Shown: piece after piece, positions 17,402 to 26,284 of the stretch
Layout of the letters: each line of letters opens with the position of its first letter
Position numbering within the stretch: the stretch's first letter is position 1
DNA from: Prevotella sp.
GTDB taxonomy: Bacteria; Bacteroidota; Bacteroidia; Bacteroidales; Bacteroidaceae
Assembly: GCA_017395215.1 (NCBI GenBank)
Contig: JAFPVW010000076.1
Coordinates: forward strand, 1 to 64,000
DNA: 64,000 nucleotides
Direction: 5' to 3'
Notes under the pieces: generated by a model
Told to the model about the DNA's origin: nothing
Databases searched by the model: none
Seen by the model: the letters and a program-made list of their open reading frames with translations, nothing else
Position numbers and translations under genes: made by a program

Positions 17402-19126
17402 TTAATACTTGGACGAAGATTTATACACAGGGTTCTGCACGAGGTTGGGGTTCAGCTCGACCTCGTCCTGATTGATCGGCATGTAGAGATATCGCTCGTC
17501 GCGAATCTTGGCCCGCATGGCAGTAGGCACGGCATACTTGCGGAGTGCCAGCTCTAAGAATTCGTCGCTGTTGGTCACGAAGCCTTCGGTCAGCTTCTTC
17601 TTGAGGTCGGCCTTCTGCGCAGTGTGACGGTAGTTGAAGCGCATGAGGTCGAACCAGCGCTTGCCCTCGAAGCAGAGCTCACGGGCACGCTCGGCCATCA
17701 CGAGCTCCTCCATGCGGTCGCGGTAGGTGGTGTACTTCAGTGCGTACGACGTCTTGTTGGCGTCAGAGAGTGCACGGTCGTTGATGAACTTGCAGATGTT
17801 GAAGGCCTCCTCGTTGCGGGTGTCGCCCTCAGCCTTGCCGCCCAGCTCGTAGAGCTGCACCAGGGCCTCGGCCTTCATCAGCATCACGTCGGTGAGGCGG
17901 TAGAAGATCCAGTTGCGGTTCATCGTGTTTGTACGACCGCCCGAGGGGCTGCCCTCGGCCGTGTTGTTCGTGCCGGCTGACGAGAGTGCCACAAACTTGC
18001 GCACGTCGTACTGCTCGGCAGTACCCGTGGCGTCGTAGACGTATTCGAACAGTCGCTGGTCGGCGCTGTTCATCCAGACACCCTTACCGGTGGCGTCGAC
18101 CGAGCCGTACACCTTTGATGCCTTCAGGTAGCCGTAGCCGTTGCCGCTGGCACTATTGTAACGGTAGTACATCTGGTCGAGTCCGGTGTTGGCGGCATTC
18201 GAGAGACGGAACTGCAGCTCGAAGATGCTCTCGTCAGCATTCTGTCCGCTCTGGCCGAAGAGGTCGCTGTACATGTCGCTGTAGCTGGAGAGATAGTAGT
18301 CCAGCTTCTCGTCGTCGCCACCCATGCGGCGGCGCGAAGGAGTCAGCTCGTAGGCCTCCTTCTTGGCGGCAATTACCTTGTTGCAGTACTCGACACAGGC
18401 CTCATAGTCGGCAGCGTCGCGATTGATGGAGGCGCGCCAGAGGTAGATGTCGGCAAGAACGGCGTTGATGCCGTCCTGGTTCAGGTAGCCCTTGTCGCGC
18501 CAGTCGCCGAACGTATTGGCAGGAACGGCATACTTCGAGGCCTCCTTCAGGTCGTTGATACACATGGTGATCACGCTGTCGGGAGTGGCCTGCAGCGCAT
18601 TCAGGTCGGCGCTGCTGTTGAGGTAGGCACCGGGCGTCACGGGGATATCGTGGAACACCTTCGTCAGGTAGTAATAGCAGAACGCACGCAGGGCGAGCAT
18701 CTGCGCCTTGTTGGCATCGTAGTCGCCGCGCATATAGTCGGGGTCGACGGCTATTACGTCCTCAGCCTTCTCGAGCACGAGGTTGCAGTAGTTGATGGCC
18801 GAATAGAAGGGATACCACGACGTGAACGAGTTCTCGGTCTCGATGTTGAGCGAGTAAATCTGCTGCAGGGCCGTGCGGTAGGCAGCACTGGTGGGCAGCG
18901 ACGAGGCCACTGTGAGCTCGTCGGAGCGGAAGTCGCCCCATACAATCATATTGCGAATGGCGGCCTGGTCGCGCAGCTGTGCGTAAGCCGTAGCCACGAC
19001 AGCCTCCACCTCGCTCTTCTTCTGCCAGAAGTCGTCGTCGACGGTCTTGTTGTCAGGCAGGATAACCGTGTCGACACACGAACTCAGCGCGACGCTTGCA
19101 AATATTATAGAAAGAATCTTTTTCAT
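17402..19126 (-). CDS. SusD/RagB-family nutrient-binding lipoprotein
   Basis: A 574-residue SusD-type lipoprotein partnering the SusC at 19155-22595. The start MKKILSIIFASVALSSC at 19126 gives an ideal lipoprotein signal; upstream in-frame ATG (19132) and TTG (19135) are alternatives. SusD signs are DDDFWQKKSEVEAVVATAYAQL near the N-terminus, the helical stretch LRAFCYYYLTKVFHDIPVTPG, NWIFYRLTDVMLMKAEALVQL, and AERARELCFEGKRWFDLMRFNYR near the C-terminus. It is one of three SusD proteins in the window and is only distantly similar to the other two. Confidence 0.92.
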   Translation of the reverse strand: MKKILSIIFASVALSSCVDTVILPDNKTVDDDFWQKKSEVEAVVATAYAQLRDQAAIRNMIVWGDFRSDELTVASSLPTSAAYRTALQQIYSLNIETENSFTSWYPFYSAINYCNLVLEKAEDVIAVDPDYMRGDYDANKAQMLALRAFCYYYLTKVFHDIPVTPGAYLNSSADLNALQATPDSVITMCINDLKEASKYAVPANTFGDWRDKGYLNQDGINAVLADIYLWRASINRDAADYEACVEYCNKVIAAKKEAYELTPSRRRMGGDDEKLDYYLSSYSDMYSDLFGQSGQNADESIFELQFRLSNAANTGLDQMYYRYNSASGNGYGYLKASKVYGSVDATGKGVWMNSADQRLFEYVYDATGTAEQYDVRKFVALSSAGTNNTAEGSPSGGRTNTMNRNWIFYRLTDVMLMKAEALVQLYELGGKAEGDTRNEEAFNICKFINDRALSDANKTSYALKYTTYRDRMEELVMAERARELCFEGKRWFDLMRFNYRHTAQKADLKKKLTEGFVTNSDEFLELALRKYAVPTAMRAKIRDERYLYMPINQDEVELNPNLVQNPVYKSSSKY

Positions 19127-19154
19127 AATCATCAATTGTCAATTATCAATTCTT

Positions 19155-22100
19155 TTAGAATCCGAAGTTAAGACTGGCGGTAACCGACTTCGATCTTGGT
19201 GTGGTAGCACCGTCGGTGGCCGGCGTGTAGGTACCGGCAGCAACTTCCGGATCGATACCCGTGTACCTTGTCCAGCAGAAGAGGTTGTTCAGCGTCACGT
19301 AGGCCGACAGCGTGTTCAGACCGAGCTTCTTGATAGCCTTCTTGGGCACGCTATAGGAAATCTGCAGGTTGTTGAAGCGCAGGAACGAGCCATCCTCAAC
19401 GAAGCGCGAGCTCACCTGATAGTTGTAGCCCGTGCCGTAGAGGGCGCGCGGAATCTGGGTCACGTCGCCGTCCTTGCGCCAGCGGTAGGTCACCGACGAG
19501 CACTGGTTCTCGGTGCCGTACATGCTCTCCAGACCCATGCGGGCGGTATTGATGATCTTGTTGCCCCAACGGTAGTTGAAACGGGCCACGAGCTTCCAGC
19601 TGTCGTACTGCAGCGTGATGTTGAAACCACCCTGCATCTTGGGCAGCGAGTTGCCTAAGTACTTGATGTCAAGCTCGTTGATGTTACCGTCGTGGTTGAC
19701 GTCCTCGTAGATGGCGTCACCACCCTTGAACTCATAATCGGTTTCACCATAATAATAAGCCAAGTGCTTGGGCACGCCGGTGTTGGTCATGATGACCTTG
19801 CCCTTCTCGTCGATGGCGACGGGGAAGGTCTTACCCTCGGCGAGCTGCTGGTTGATCCACTCCTCGTAGTTCCAGTCGTACTTCTCGCCACGTGCCTTGG
19901 CCTGAGCCTGCAGCTGCAGCTGCTTGGTGTTGTAGTTGGTCAGGTAGTCGTAAGAGTACTGGTAGACGCCGTTGTAGTTATAGCCATAGATAGAGCAGAG
20001 CGGGTCGCCGACAACCACGCGGTTGAGCACTGAGCTGGAGCCGCGGCGGCTGTAGCTGGGCTGCGAGTTCATGTTGTCGAGCACGCGCTGATCCATCTCG
20101 AGCAGCTTGTTCACGTTCTGGGCCATGTTGAAGCTGGCTGATACCGAGAACTTCTTCACCTTAATAAACTTGTTGGCGTTGACGGTCAGCTCCCAACCCT
20201 TGTTCTCCATCTCGCCGACATTGCCGAACGAGATTGTGGTCGACGTGTTCCAGGCGGCCGACGTGGGAATGGGGATGCCTCTCATGATGAGGTCCTTGGT
20301 CTTCTCGTCGTAGAGGTTGACGTCGATCTCGAACATGTCGTCGAGCAGTCCGACGTTGAAGCCGAGGTTCAGACCGATCTTCTTCTGCGGGCGCAGGTCG
20401 TCGAGCTTCAGGCCGCTCATCGTGGTGAAGTAGCCCGTGCCGTAGCGTCCGGCGCGCGAGGTGTACTGGTTGAAGTAGTTGTCGACCGACACGCTCGAGC
20501 TACCCGTGATACCCCACGAGCCGCGAATACCGAACATCGAGACGTACTTCCTCAGCGGGGTGAAGAAGGGCTCTTCGCTCAGGTTGTAGCGCAGCGAGAC
20601 GTTGGGCGAGTAGAACCAGGGGTTCTTGGGGCCGAACTTCGAGCTGCCGTCGGCACGGAGTCCGAAGCCGATGTTGTAGCGCGACTTGTAGGAGAAGTGG
20701 GTCTGATACACCCAGTCGTGCCAGGCCGACTTCATCGTGCCGGGCTGGTTGTCCATGCTCAGCAGGTGGGCGTCGATGGTTGACGACTCGATGCCGTTGG
20801 GAATCGAGCTCTGGCCCAGATACTGGTAGGTGTTCTTCTGTGTACCTGCCTCGTAGTAGGCCATCATCGTCAGGTAGAAGTCCTCGTTCTTGAAGGCGGG
20901 CGTGAAGGTGAGCTTCATGCGCGAACCCATCTTGAACTGGTTGGTCTCCGTATTGGTGATGTAGTTATAGTCGTCGTCGGTATAGCTGCCGTTCGACAGG
21001 CTGCCCGGCATGAAGGTAGGCTTCGAGTAGGCATAGATGTCGAAGTAGACGCGGCCGTCGAAGGTCAGGCGGTGCTGGCCGTTCTCAGTGCCCAGGAGCT
21101 CGTACTTGATGTTGAAGTCGGGCACGATGCTGTAGGTCTGCTCCTTCTGCCACGAGCGGTGGGCGTAGGCCACGGGGTTGCCGATGGCCACGACGTCCTG
21201 CAGCTGCGTCGAGGTGTAGTTGCCGTCGTCGGGCGTCATGCCGGTCATCGTCGGGTTCATCAGGAAGAACTCGCCCGTGTTGTTGCCGAAGCGGTCGTAG
21301 CGGTAGATGCTGGCGTTGGGCGCCATTGCCAGTGCCATAGCGAGCAAACCGGCGCTCTTGCTGCTGCCGTAGGTGTAGTTCTTCAGGTTGTCTGTATAGG
21401 TCAGCGCGAAGTTGGTCGAGAAGCGTATGCGGTCCGACACGTTGTAGTCGAGCACCAGGCGCGTGGTCAGACGGTCGAGGCGCTGCTTGATGACCGTACC
21501 CAGCTGGTGGTTGTAGCTGGCCGAGATGCGGAACGTGGCCTTCTGACCACCACCCGAGATGTTGACGTTGGCCTCGTGCTGCTGACCGAACTGCTTGATG
21601 GCGCCGACCCAGTCGGTGTTCTTGTTCCAGTTGTTGGCCTCGGCCCACGACTCGGCGGGTACGTAGTTGATTTCGTTGATGGTGGCTGTGGCCGACGAGC
21701 TTTGCGTGGGGTTGTAGAACTCCTCCTTGAGCATCATCGTGTAGTTGTCACCGTTCAGCAGGTCGTAGCCGCTCGGCATCCACGTACCCGTGAACTTATA
21801 GCCCAGCGTCACGCGGGGCTTGCCGCGCGTACCGCGCTTGGTGGTGATCATGATGACACCGTTGGCACCCTGCGAGCCCCAGATGGCCGTTGCGGCAGCA
21901 TCCTTCAGCACGCGGATGTCGGCAATATCGTCGACACTGACGGCGAGCAGCGACGAGAAGGCCTCCTCGTCGGCGCTCTCGAAGTCGATGTCGGATGAGT
22001 TGTATTCGAAAATCTTGTCGTCGACGACAATCAGAGGCTCGGCCGAGCCGTTCAGCGTCGACACACCGCGCAGACGCATGGTCGTACCGGCACCGAGGTT

Positions 22101-22595
22101 ACCTGAGTTGGCCACGATGTCGAGACCGGCAATCTCACCCTGCAGGGCCTCGTCGGCCGATGTGAAGGCCATACCCTCGACGTCCTGTAGGTTGAAGGTC
22201 TGCTGCGAGACGGTCACCTCGCGCTTGTCGATGTTCAGACCGCCTGATGTGGCACGGCGTCCCACCACCTTCACCTCGCCGAGGGTCGTCTTGTCGTCCT
22301 CGAGCTTGATGTTGAAGGTCTTCTGGTCGCCGATGGTGAGTATCTTCGTCTTGCTTCCCACGTATGAGACGACGAGCTTGTTCTTCGGGTTCTTGATCTC
22401 CATAGAGAAGTTACCCATCATATCAGTCTGCGTGGCACTGATGATACGGTTGTTGGCATCGCGCTCAACCACGTTGGCCATCATCACCGGCCCCATAGCG
22501 TCTTCCACCGAACCTGATATGACTCTGCCCTGAGCCATCACCGCCTGGGCGACAATGGTAAGCAGGAGTGTCAGTAGGATTTTTATTCTTGACAT
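19155..22595 (-). CDS. SusC/RagA-family TonB-dependent outer-membrane transporter
   Basis: A 1146-residue TonB-dependent transporter. The ATG at 22595 (MSRIKILLTLLLTIVAQAVMAQ) gives a clean signal peptide; the reading from 22628 has a non-hydrophobic extension and is less likely. A carboxypeptidase-regulatory-like domain (about 22-100) precedes the plug (about 130-255, with MRLRGVSTLNGSAEPLIVVDD and VLKDAAATAIWGSQGANGVI) and a beta-barrel ending SVTASLNFGF. It pairs with the SusD at 17402-19126 and follows a FAS1 lipoprotein, so the unit is FAS1-SusC-SusD. Confidence 0.93.
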   Translation of the reverse strand: MSRIKILLTLLLTIVAQAVMAQGRVISGSVEDAMGPVMMANVVERDANNRIISATQTDMMGNFSMEIKNPKNKLVVSYVGSKTKILTIGDQKTFNIKLEDDKTTLGEVKVVGRRATSGGLNIDKREVTVSQQTFNLQDVEGMAFTSADEALQGEIAGLDIVANSGNLGAGTTMRLRGVSTLNGSAEPLIVVDDKIFEYNSSDIDFESADEEAFSSLLAVSVDDIADIRVLKDAAATAIWGSQGANGVIMITTKRGTRGKPRVTLGYKFTGTWMPSGYDLLNGDNYTMMLKEEFYNPTQSSSATATINEINYVPAESWAEANNWNKNTDWVGAIKQFGQQHEANVNISGGGQKATFRISASYNHQLGTVIKQRLDRLTTRLVLDYNVSDRIRFSTNFALTYTDNLKNYTYGSSKSAGLLAMALAMAPNASIYRYDRFGNNTGEFFLMNPTMTGMTPDDGNYTSTQLQDVVAIGNPVAYAHRSWQKEQTYSIVPDFNIKYELLGTENGQHRLTFDGRVYFDIYAYSKPTFMPGSLSNGSYTDDDYNYITNTETNQFKMGSRMKLTFTPAFKNEDFYLTMMAYYEAGTQKNTYQYLGQSSIPNGIESSTIDAHLLSMDNQPGTMKSAWHDWVYQTHFSYKSRYNIGFGLRADGSSKFGPKNPWFYSPNVSLRYNLSEEPFFTPLRKYVSMFGIRGSWGITGSSSVSVDNYFNQYTSRAGRYGTGYFTTMSGLKLDDLRPQKKIGLNLGFNVGLLDDMFEIDVNLYDEKTKDLIMRGIPIPTSAAWNTSTTISFGNVGEMENKGWELTVNANKFIKVKKFSVSASFNMAQNVNKLLEMDQRVLDNMNSQPSYSRRGSSSVLNRVVVGDPLCSIYGYNYNGVYQYSYDYLTNYNTKQLQLQAQAKARGEKYDWNYEEWINQQLAEGKTFPVAIDEKGKVIMTNTGVPKHLAYYYGETDYEFKGGDAIYEDVNHDGNINELDIKYLGNSLPKMQGGFNITLQYDSWKLVARFNYRWGNKIINTARMGLESMYGTENQCSSVTYRWRKDGDVTQIPRALYGTGYNYQVSSRFVEDGSFLRFNNLQISYSVPKKAIKKLGLNTLSAYVTLNNLFCWTRYTGIDPEVAAGTYTPATDGATTPRSKSVTASLNFGF

Positions 22596-22613
22596 AAATA
22601 TCTTGATTCTAAA

Positions 22614-22652
22614 TTGTTCACTATTCACTTTTCACTTCCTCACTCTTCACTT
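22614..22652. repeat. TTCACTTTTCACT-type repeat in operon gap
   Basis: An imperfect tandem of 7-8 base units fills the gap between the FAS1 gene (stop at 22653-22655) and the SusC start. Read in the coding direction it is GAAGTGAA/GAGTGAG units, each with overlapping GTG and TGA codons. Related units occur in coding sequence at 37406-37450 and 45616-45654. Confidence 0.7.
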
Positions 22653-25514
22653 CTAATACTGCCTGTTGCTGTTGAAGCACAGGGGGGTGTCGATACCGTG
22701 AACGGTCACGAACGACGAGGTCTCGATCGACTTGTAGGTGCCGTACGAGGAGGTGTTCTCCGAGGTCGTGATGTCGCGGGCAATGAGGTTGGCAGTGGCG
22801 GAAGAGGCGTTGACGGTCACGGACGTGCCGGAGGCATCCCGCACGGTGAGCTTGTTGTCGCCGCCGGTGACAGTCAGCGTCTGGGCTATACCGAGCGCGT
22901 TCGAGCAGAACGTCGAATAGGCCGGCTCGGGCGTCGTCTGACCCGTCTTGGGGTCGTAGTTCTTGAAGTAGCGGTCGGCGAAGAGCGAGCTGTTCTGCGT
23001 GTGGTAGCGTACGAACTTGGTCATCTTCTCCAGCAGCTCCCTCACGTATTCGGAGGCCTGGCTCTGGTCAGTGAATCCGTACTGGCCGGCAACAGCCTCC
23101 CAGTTGTCGACGATGGCCATCACCTGCTTCCAGGTGGGCAGTCCCATCGTCTGCTGGGCCTTCACCATAGCCTCGTAGGTGGGGGCATAGATGGTGTAGT
23201 TATAGGCACTGAGCATGCCCCAGTTGTCGTTGTCGTCGATGATGCGGAAGGCCTTCAGCTTGGTGTTCTTCTGGGCCTCGGTCTCGCTGCCGGTCAGGAT
23301 GCCGGCGAAGCTGTAGATGTCTTCGTTGTTGAACTGCAGGCAGAAGTTCAGGAAGTGGTCGTACTCGGGCAGGGCCACGTCGTAGTCGGCCTCAGCGTCG
23401 TAGAACTCGGGGCGCGACAGGGTCTGCATGACGGTCGTGATGGTGGGCTGCAGCGGATAGTCCAGACGGTAGACGGTACCGTTCTCTATCCTCGCGTCGG
23501 CACTGTTCGCGTCGAAGGTCTCGGTGATGGTCGACCACTGCGAGGGGTCTGACTGCTGCAGGCCGCCGGCCACCTTGTTGCCGTCGACGACGACGGTGCC
23601 GCCGTGCTTGGTCTTGTAGTAGCGGTTGCCGTAGAGTCCGTACTGTGGATTGCCCTTACCCGTCTCGGTCGAGTCGGCCAGCACGATGGTGCAGTAGTCG
23701 AGCAGGTCCTTGATCTGGCTGTTGAAGATGCCCGACTCGATGTTGATGTCCTGGGCATTGGCAGCCTCTACGTAGGAGCTGAGCTGGTTGTAGGGACCCG
23801 ACTGGTAGATGTATTTCCTGACCAGCACGTGGAAGGAGCCGTCAGCCTGCGGGTCGAAGCGGAAGCGCAGTCCCTTCAGGCCGTCGTCGTCCTTGACCGA
23901 CGTGGGGTCGATGACGATGAACTGCGTCTCGTTGTCGGTCGGCACGAACAGTCCGTAGCGTGCCTTCATCGAGAGCAGGTAGTAGTACATGTCGGCACCG
24001 AGCTTCGAGGGCACACCGGCGGTGGCCTGGTGGTCGTTCAGCATCTCGCCCATCGTGCGCATATCCTTATATACAGACGCGGGGCCGAGCACTGAGTTGT
24101 ACAGCTTCGGACCGAAGAGCTTGTTCATCTTGTAGATGACGCCGTTGTTGCCGATGGTGACGTCGTAGTTGCCGTCGCTCTTGCGGATGATGTCGTTCTT
24201 CGTCACGTCGAGGAACTCGAAGGCATCGTTCTGCACCGTTGCAAACGTGCTGGGCACCGTCTTCGTCAGGTAGGGCTTCATCACGTTGTTCAGGATGCTG
24301 GCAAATATCGACGGGTCGTTGTTGTAGACGGCGTCGAGGTGGGCGTTGAGGTTGGCGGCCGAGAGGTCGAGCGACGGGTCGCCCAGGTTCTTCAGAATGT
24401 AGGCGGCCTCCTTCAGGAAGTAGTTCTCGACAGCCTTGTCGTCGGGAGCCAGGAAGGCGGCAATCTCGGCATCGTCGTTGCTCGAGCCGCCCTTCAGCGT
24501 CGGGTTATAGTAGTTCCAGCCCGGGTCGAAATCGAGCAGCTGGTTGTCGGCTACGGTCATGCCGCGCACGGGCTGTGCCAGCTTGGCGCGCTGTGAGTTC
24601 TTGCTCAGGTAGCGGATGGCGTAGACCGTGTCCGTCGTGCCCGTCTCGGCACTCTGCTCGGTCAGCGTCAGGTCGGGGTCGGGGAAGCTGTAGTAGTCCA
24701 GCATGCGCGAAATATAATGTGTATCGCTGCCCGAACGCAGAATCTGGGCCATGTTGCCGGGGTTCACGAGCACCTCGTCGAGCTGGTGGATGTAGCCGTT
24801 CTGGCAGACCACGTCGCCCTTCACCACCGTGCGGTCGAAGATGTAGGCGGCTCCGTCGACATAGTCGTGGCCGGTCAGCACCTTGAAGTCGCTGTCGTCG
24901 CCCGTCACGGTCATGTTGTTGTTCAGCATGTACTCACCCGTCAGGTGAACCATCGGGGCCACCGTGTTGTCGAAGACGGCCTGGATACCGCTGCCACCCA
25001 TGAAGCGTGCGAAGTACTTGTTGTTGGCAGGCATGTCCTGAGCGGCCAACGGCGTCACGGCATACGACAGGCGCATGTTCGTGGCGTGCTTCACTAACTG
25101 TCCCTGCAACATGTTTCCGGCGCTGTTCTGCAGGTTGGACAGCGTACCGACCAGAATGGCGTTGTCGAGCATCGTCGAGAACAACAGTTCCGCCTTCTGG
25201 GCGTGCGTCAGCTGCTCGTAGCTGCTTGCGCCGAACTTGTTGTTACCACCGGCAAAGAACCGTGCGAAGGCGTCGTCGTTAGCCGGGAAGATGGTCTTAC
25301 TACCCGTCTTGTTCAACACCTCCGCATAACCCATGTCCTCAATCAGCCTGCAGTACGTCTTGAACGTGCCCTGCAGCTGCGACGGGTCTTGTAGCTCTTT
25401 GTAGATACTCTCGCCAAGCCAGGATGGCAATTCTCCCTCCGGCACCACGTAGTCCTTTGTACAGGACCCCAGGCCTAAGCACAGAAGGGAAGCATACAAA
25501 AAGAGTTTTTTCAT
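22653..25514 (-). CDS. Large multi-FAS1 domain lipoprotein, first gene of the FAS1-SusCD operon
   Basis: A 953-residue predicted lipoprotein (signal MKKLFLYASLLCLGLGSC). Several FAS1 domains can be traced: about 55-245 (VLNKTGSKTIFPANDDAFARF and VVCQNGYIHQLDEVLVNPG), about 260-470 (AAFLAPDDKAVENYF and IGNNGVIYKMNKLFGP), about 480-690 (YGLFVPTDNETQFIVI) and about 700-900 (YTIYAPTYEAMVKAQ). It is therefore an array of adhesion-type domains on a lipid anchor. It is first in a seven-gene run (25514 to 7879) and has a candidate promoter at 25568-25598. No enzyme motif was seen. It may be a long surface ligand-binding partner of the downstream transporters. Confidence 0.82.
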   Translation of the reverse strand: MKKLFLYASLLCLGLGSCTKDYVVPEGELPSWLGESIYKELQDPSQLQGTFKTYCRLIEDMGYAEVLNKTGSKTIFPANDDAFARFFAGGNNKFGASSYEQLTHAQKAELLFSTMLDNAILVGTLSNLQNSAGNMLQGQLVKHATNMRLSYAVTPLAAQDMPANNKYFARFMGGSGIQAVFDNTVAPMVHLTGEYMLNNNMTVTGDDSDFKVLTGHDYVDGAAYIFDRTVVKGDVVCQNGYIHQLDEVLVNPGNMAQILRSGSDTHYISRMLDYYSFPDPDLTLTEQSAETGTTDTVYAIRYLSKNSQRAKLAQPVRGMTVADNQLLDFDPGWNYYNPTLKGGSSNDDAEIAAFLAPDDKAVENYFLKEAAYILKNLGDPSLDLSAANLNAHLDAVYNNDPSIFASILNNVMKPYLTKTVPSTFATVQNDAFEFLDVTKNDIIRKSDGNYDVTIGNNGVIYKMNKLFGPKLYNSVLGPASVYKDMRTMGEMLNDHQATAGVPSKLGADMYYYLLSMKARYGLFVPTDNETQFIVIDPTSVKDDDGLKGLRFRFDPQADGSFHVLVRKYIYQSGPYNQLSSYVEAANAQDINIESGIFNSQIKDLLDYCTIVLADSTETGKGNPQYGLYGNRYYKTKHGGTVVVDGNKVAGGLQQSDPSQWSTITETFDANSADARIENGTVYRLDYPLQPTITTVMQTLSRPEFYDAEADYDVALPEYDHFLNFCLQFNNEDIYSFAGILTGSETEAQKNTKLKAFRIIDDNDNWGMLSAYNYTIYAPTYEAMVKAQQTMGLPTWKQVMAIVDNWEAVAGQYGFTDQSQASEYVRELLEKMTKFVRYHTQNSSLFADRYFKNYDPKTGQTTPEPAYSTFCSNALGIAQTLTVTGGDNKLTVRDASGTSVTVNASSATANLIARDITTSENTSSYGTYKSIETSSFVTVHGIDTPLCFNSNRQY

Positions 25515-25567
25515 AAAAGGTTTGTTTTATTTAAGCATTTTTGATTTGCAGTTAGTATTTCGGCATG

Positions 25568-25598
25568 CAAAATAACAAAAAATTATTCAAACCTGCAA
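25568..25598 (-). promoter_or_regulatory. Candidate promoter of the FAS1-SusCD operon
   Basis: On the minus strand, TTG (25596-25598) is followed after 20 bases by TTATTTTG (25568-25575), one mismatch from the Bacteroidetes -7 consensus TAnnTTTG. It lies 54 bases upstream of the FAS1 start. Confidence 0.45.
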
Positions 25599-25746
25599 CT
25601 TTTTAACAGCCCGACTTTCTGATTTAGTCATTTTTTACATTTCATTTCTCATTTTTTAGTGTCACGAAGGCCGCACGTTCTCACAACAGGCGGGCTTTTA
25701 CCTGATTTTAGTGATTGTTTATGATAAATAGGTATAAACAGAATGT

Positions 25747-25834
25747 TACTAACTGGCCTAGTTAGCACTACTAACTGGCCTAGTTAGCACTACTAACTGG
25801 CCGAGTTAGCATTGCTAAGTAGCCCAGTTAGCGG
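25747..25834. repeat. Four tandem 22-bp palindromic units
   Basis: Units start at 25747, 25769, 25791 and 25813. The first two are identical, the third differs by two bases and the fourth is diverged. Each contains the near-palindrome CTAACTGGCCTAGTTAG, so each unit can fold alone. There are no spacers, so this is not a CRISPR array. Confidence 0.85.
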
Positions 25835-25996
25835 TGACAGTTTGACAGTTGACAGTTTTATCAAGACCACATAAAACCCGCAAAATAGAAATATATTATA
25901 AATATTATATAAGTATAATATATATAATACTATACATATCTTCTCCCATCACCTTGTATGTACTCATAATAAAACTGTCAACTGTCACAACTGTCA
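25835..25996. repeat. Long inverted TGACAGTT repeat around an AT-rich core
   Basis: Bases 25835-25860 and 25970-25996 are inverted copies that match except for one extra base. Each arm is itself three direct copies of TGACAGTT. The 109-base core is almost entirely A/T in its middle. The arrangement resembles a miniature mobile element or a long hairpin. Confidence 0.8.
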
Positions 25997-26240
25997 CCAC
26001 GATGCCACCGTACCGTCGACGGCGTCACCTTCAGCGACAACTACGTCAGCCTCGTGCAACGTCACCAGCGAGTTCGTCGGCCAGCAGAAGTTCAGACCAC
26101 AGATTGACGGTAACAAGCTTACCCGCTTACCATCCAATTTCCAGCCATATAAGACTGGGCGAAAGGGCTAATCGAAGCCCTCTGCCAAAAAATGTAGCAA
26201 GAAAAACAGAAAGTTGTGGCTTTGTTCTCCTTCTTTTTCG

Positions 26241-26248
26241 TAACTTTG
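26241..26248 (+). promoter_or_regulatory. -7 box upstream of the 1514-residue PL11 gene
   Basis: TAACTTTG matches TAnnTTTG exactly and lies 36 bases before the start at 26285. The best -33 candidate is TTTG at 26221-26224, but its 16-base spacing is short of the usual 19-21. Confidence 0.55.
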
Positions 26249-26284
26249 CAGCCGAAAAAGTATCGATACTAATAACCAATGCAA

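Larger units (their letters stand above)
25515..26278. other. Divergent intergenic region with promoters and two repeat structures
   Basis: This 764-base region separates the leftward FAS1-SusCD operon from the rightward PL11 gene. It holds a candidate minus-strand promoter (25568-25598), four 22-bp tandem palindromic units (25747-25834), a long inverted repeat around an AT-rich core (25835-25996), a GC-richer stretch that may be a gene remnant (about 25997-26170), a small hairpin (AGGGCT/AGCCCT, 26164-26181) and a plus-strand -7 box (26241-26248). Confidence 0.75.

Noticed and set aside
25747..25834. Possible CRISPR array
   Set aside because: Units are directly adjacent without spacers, and no cas genes are present.
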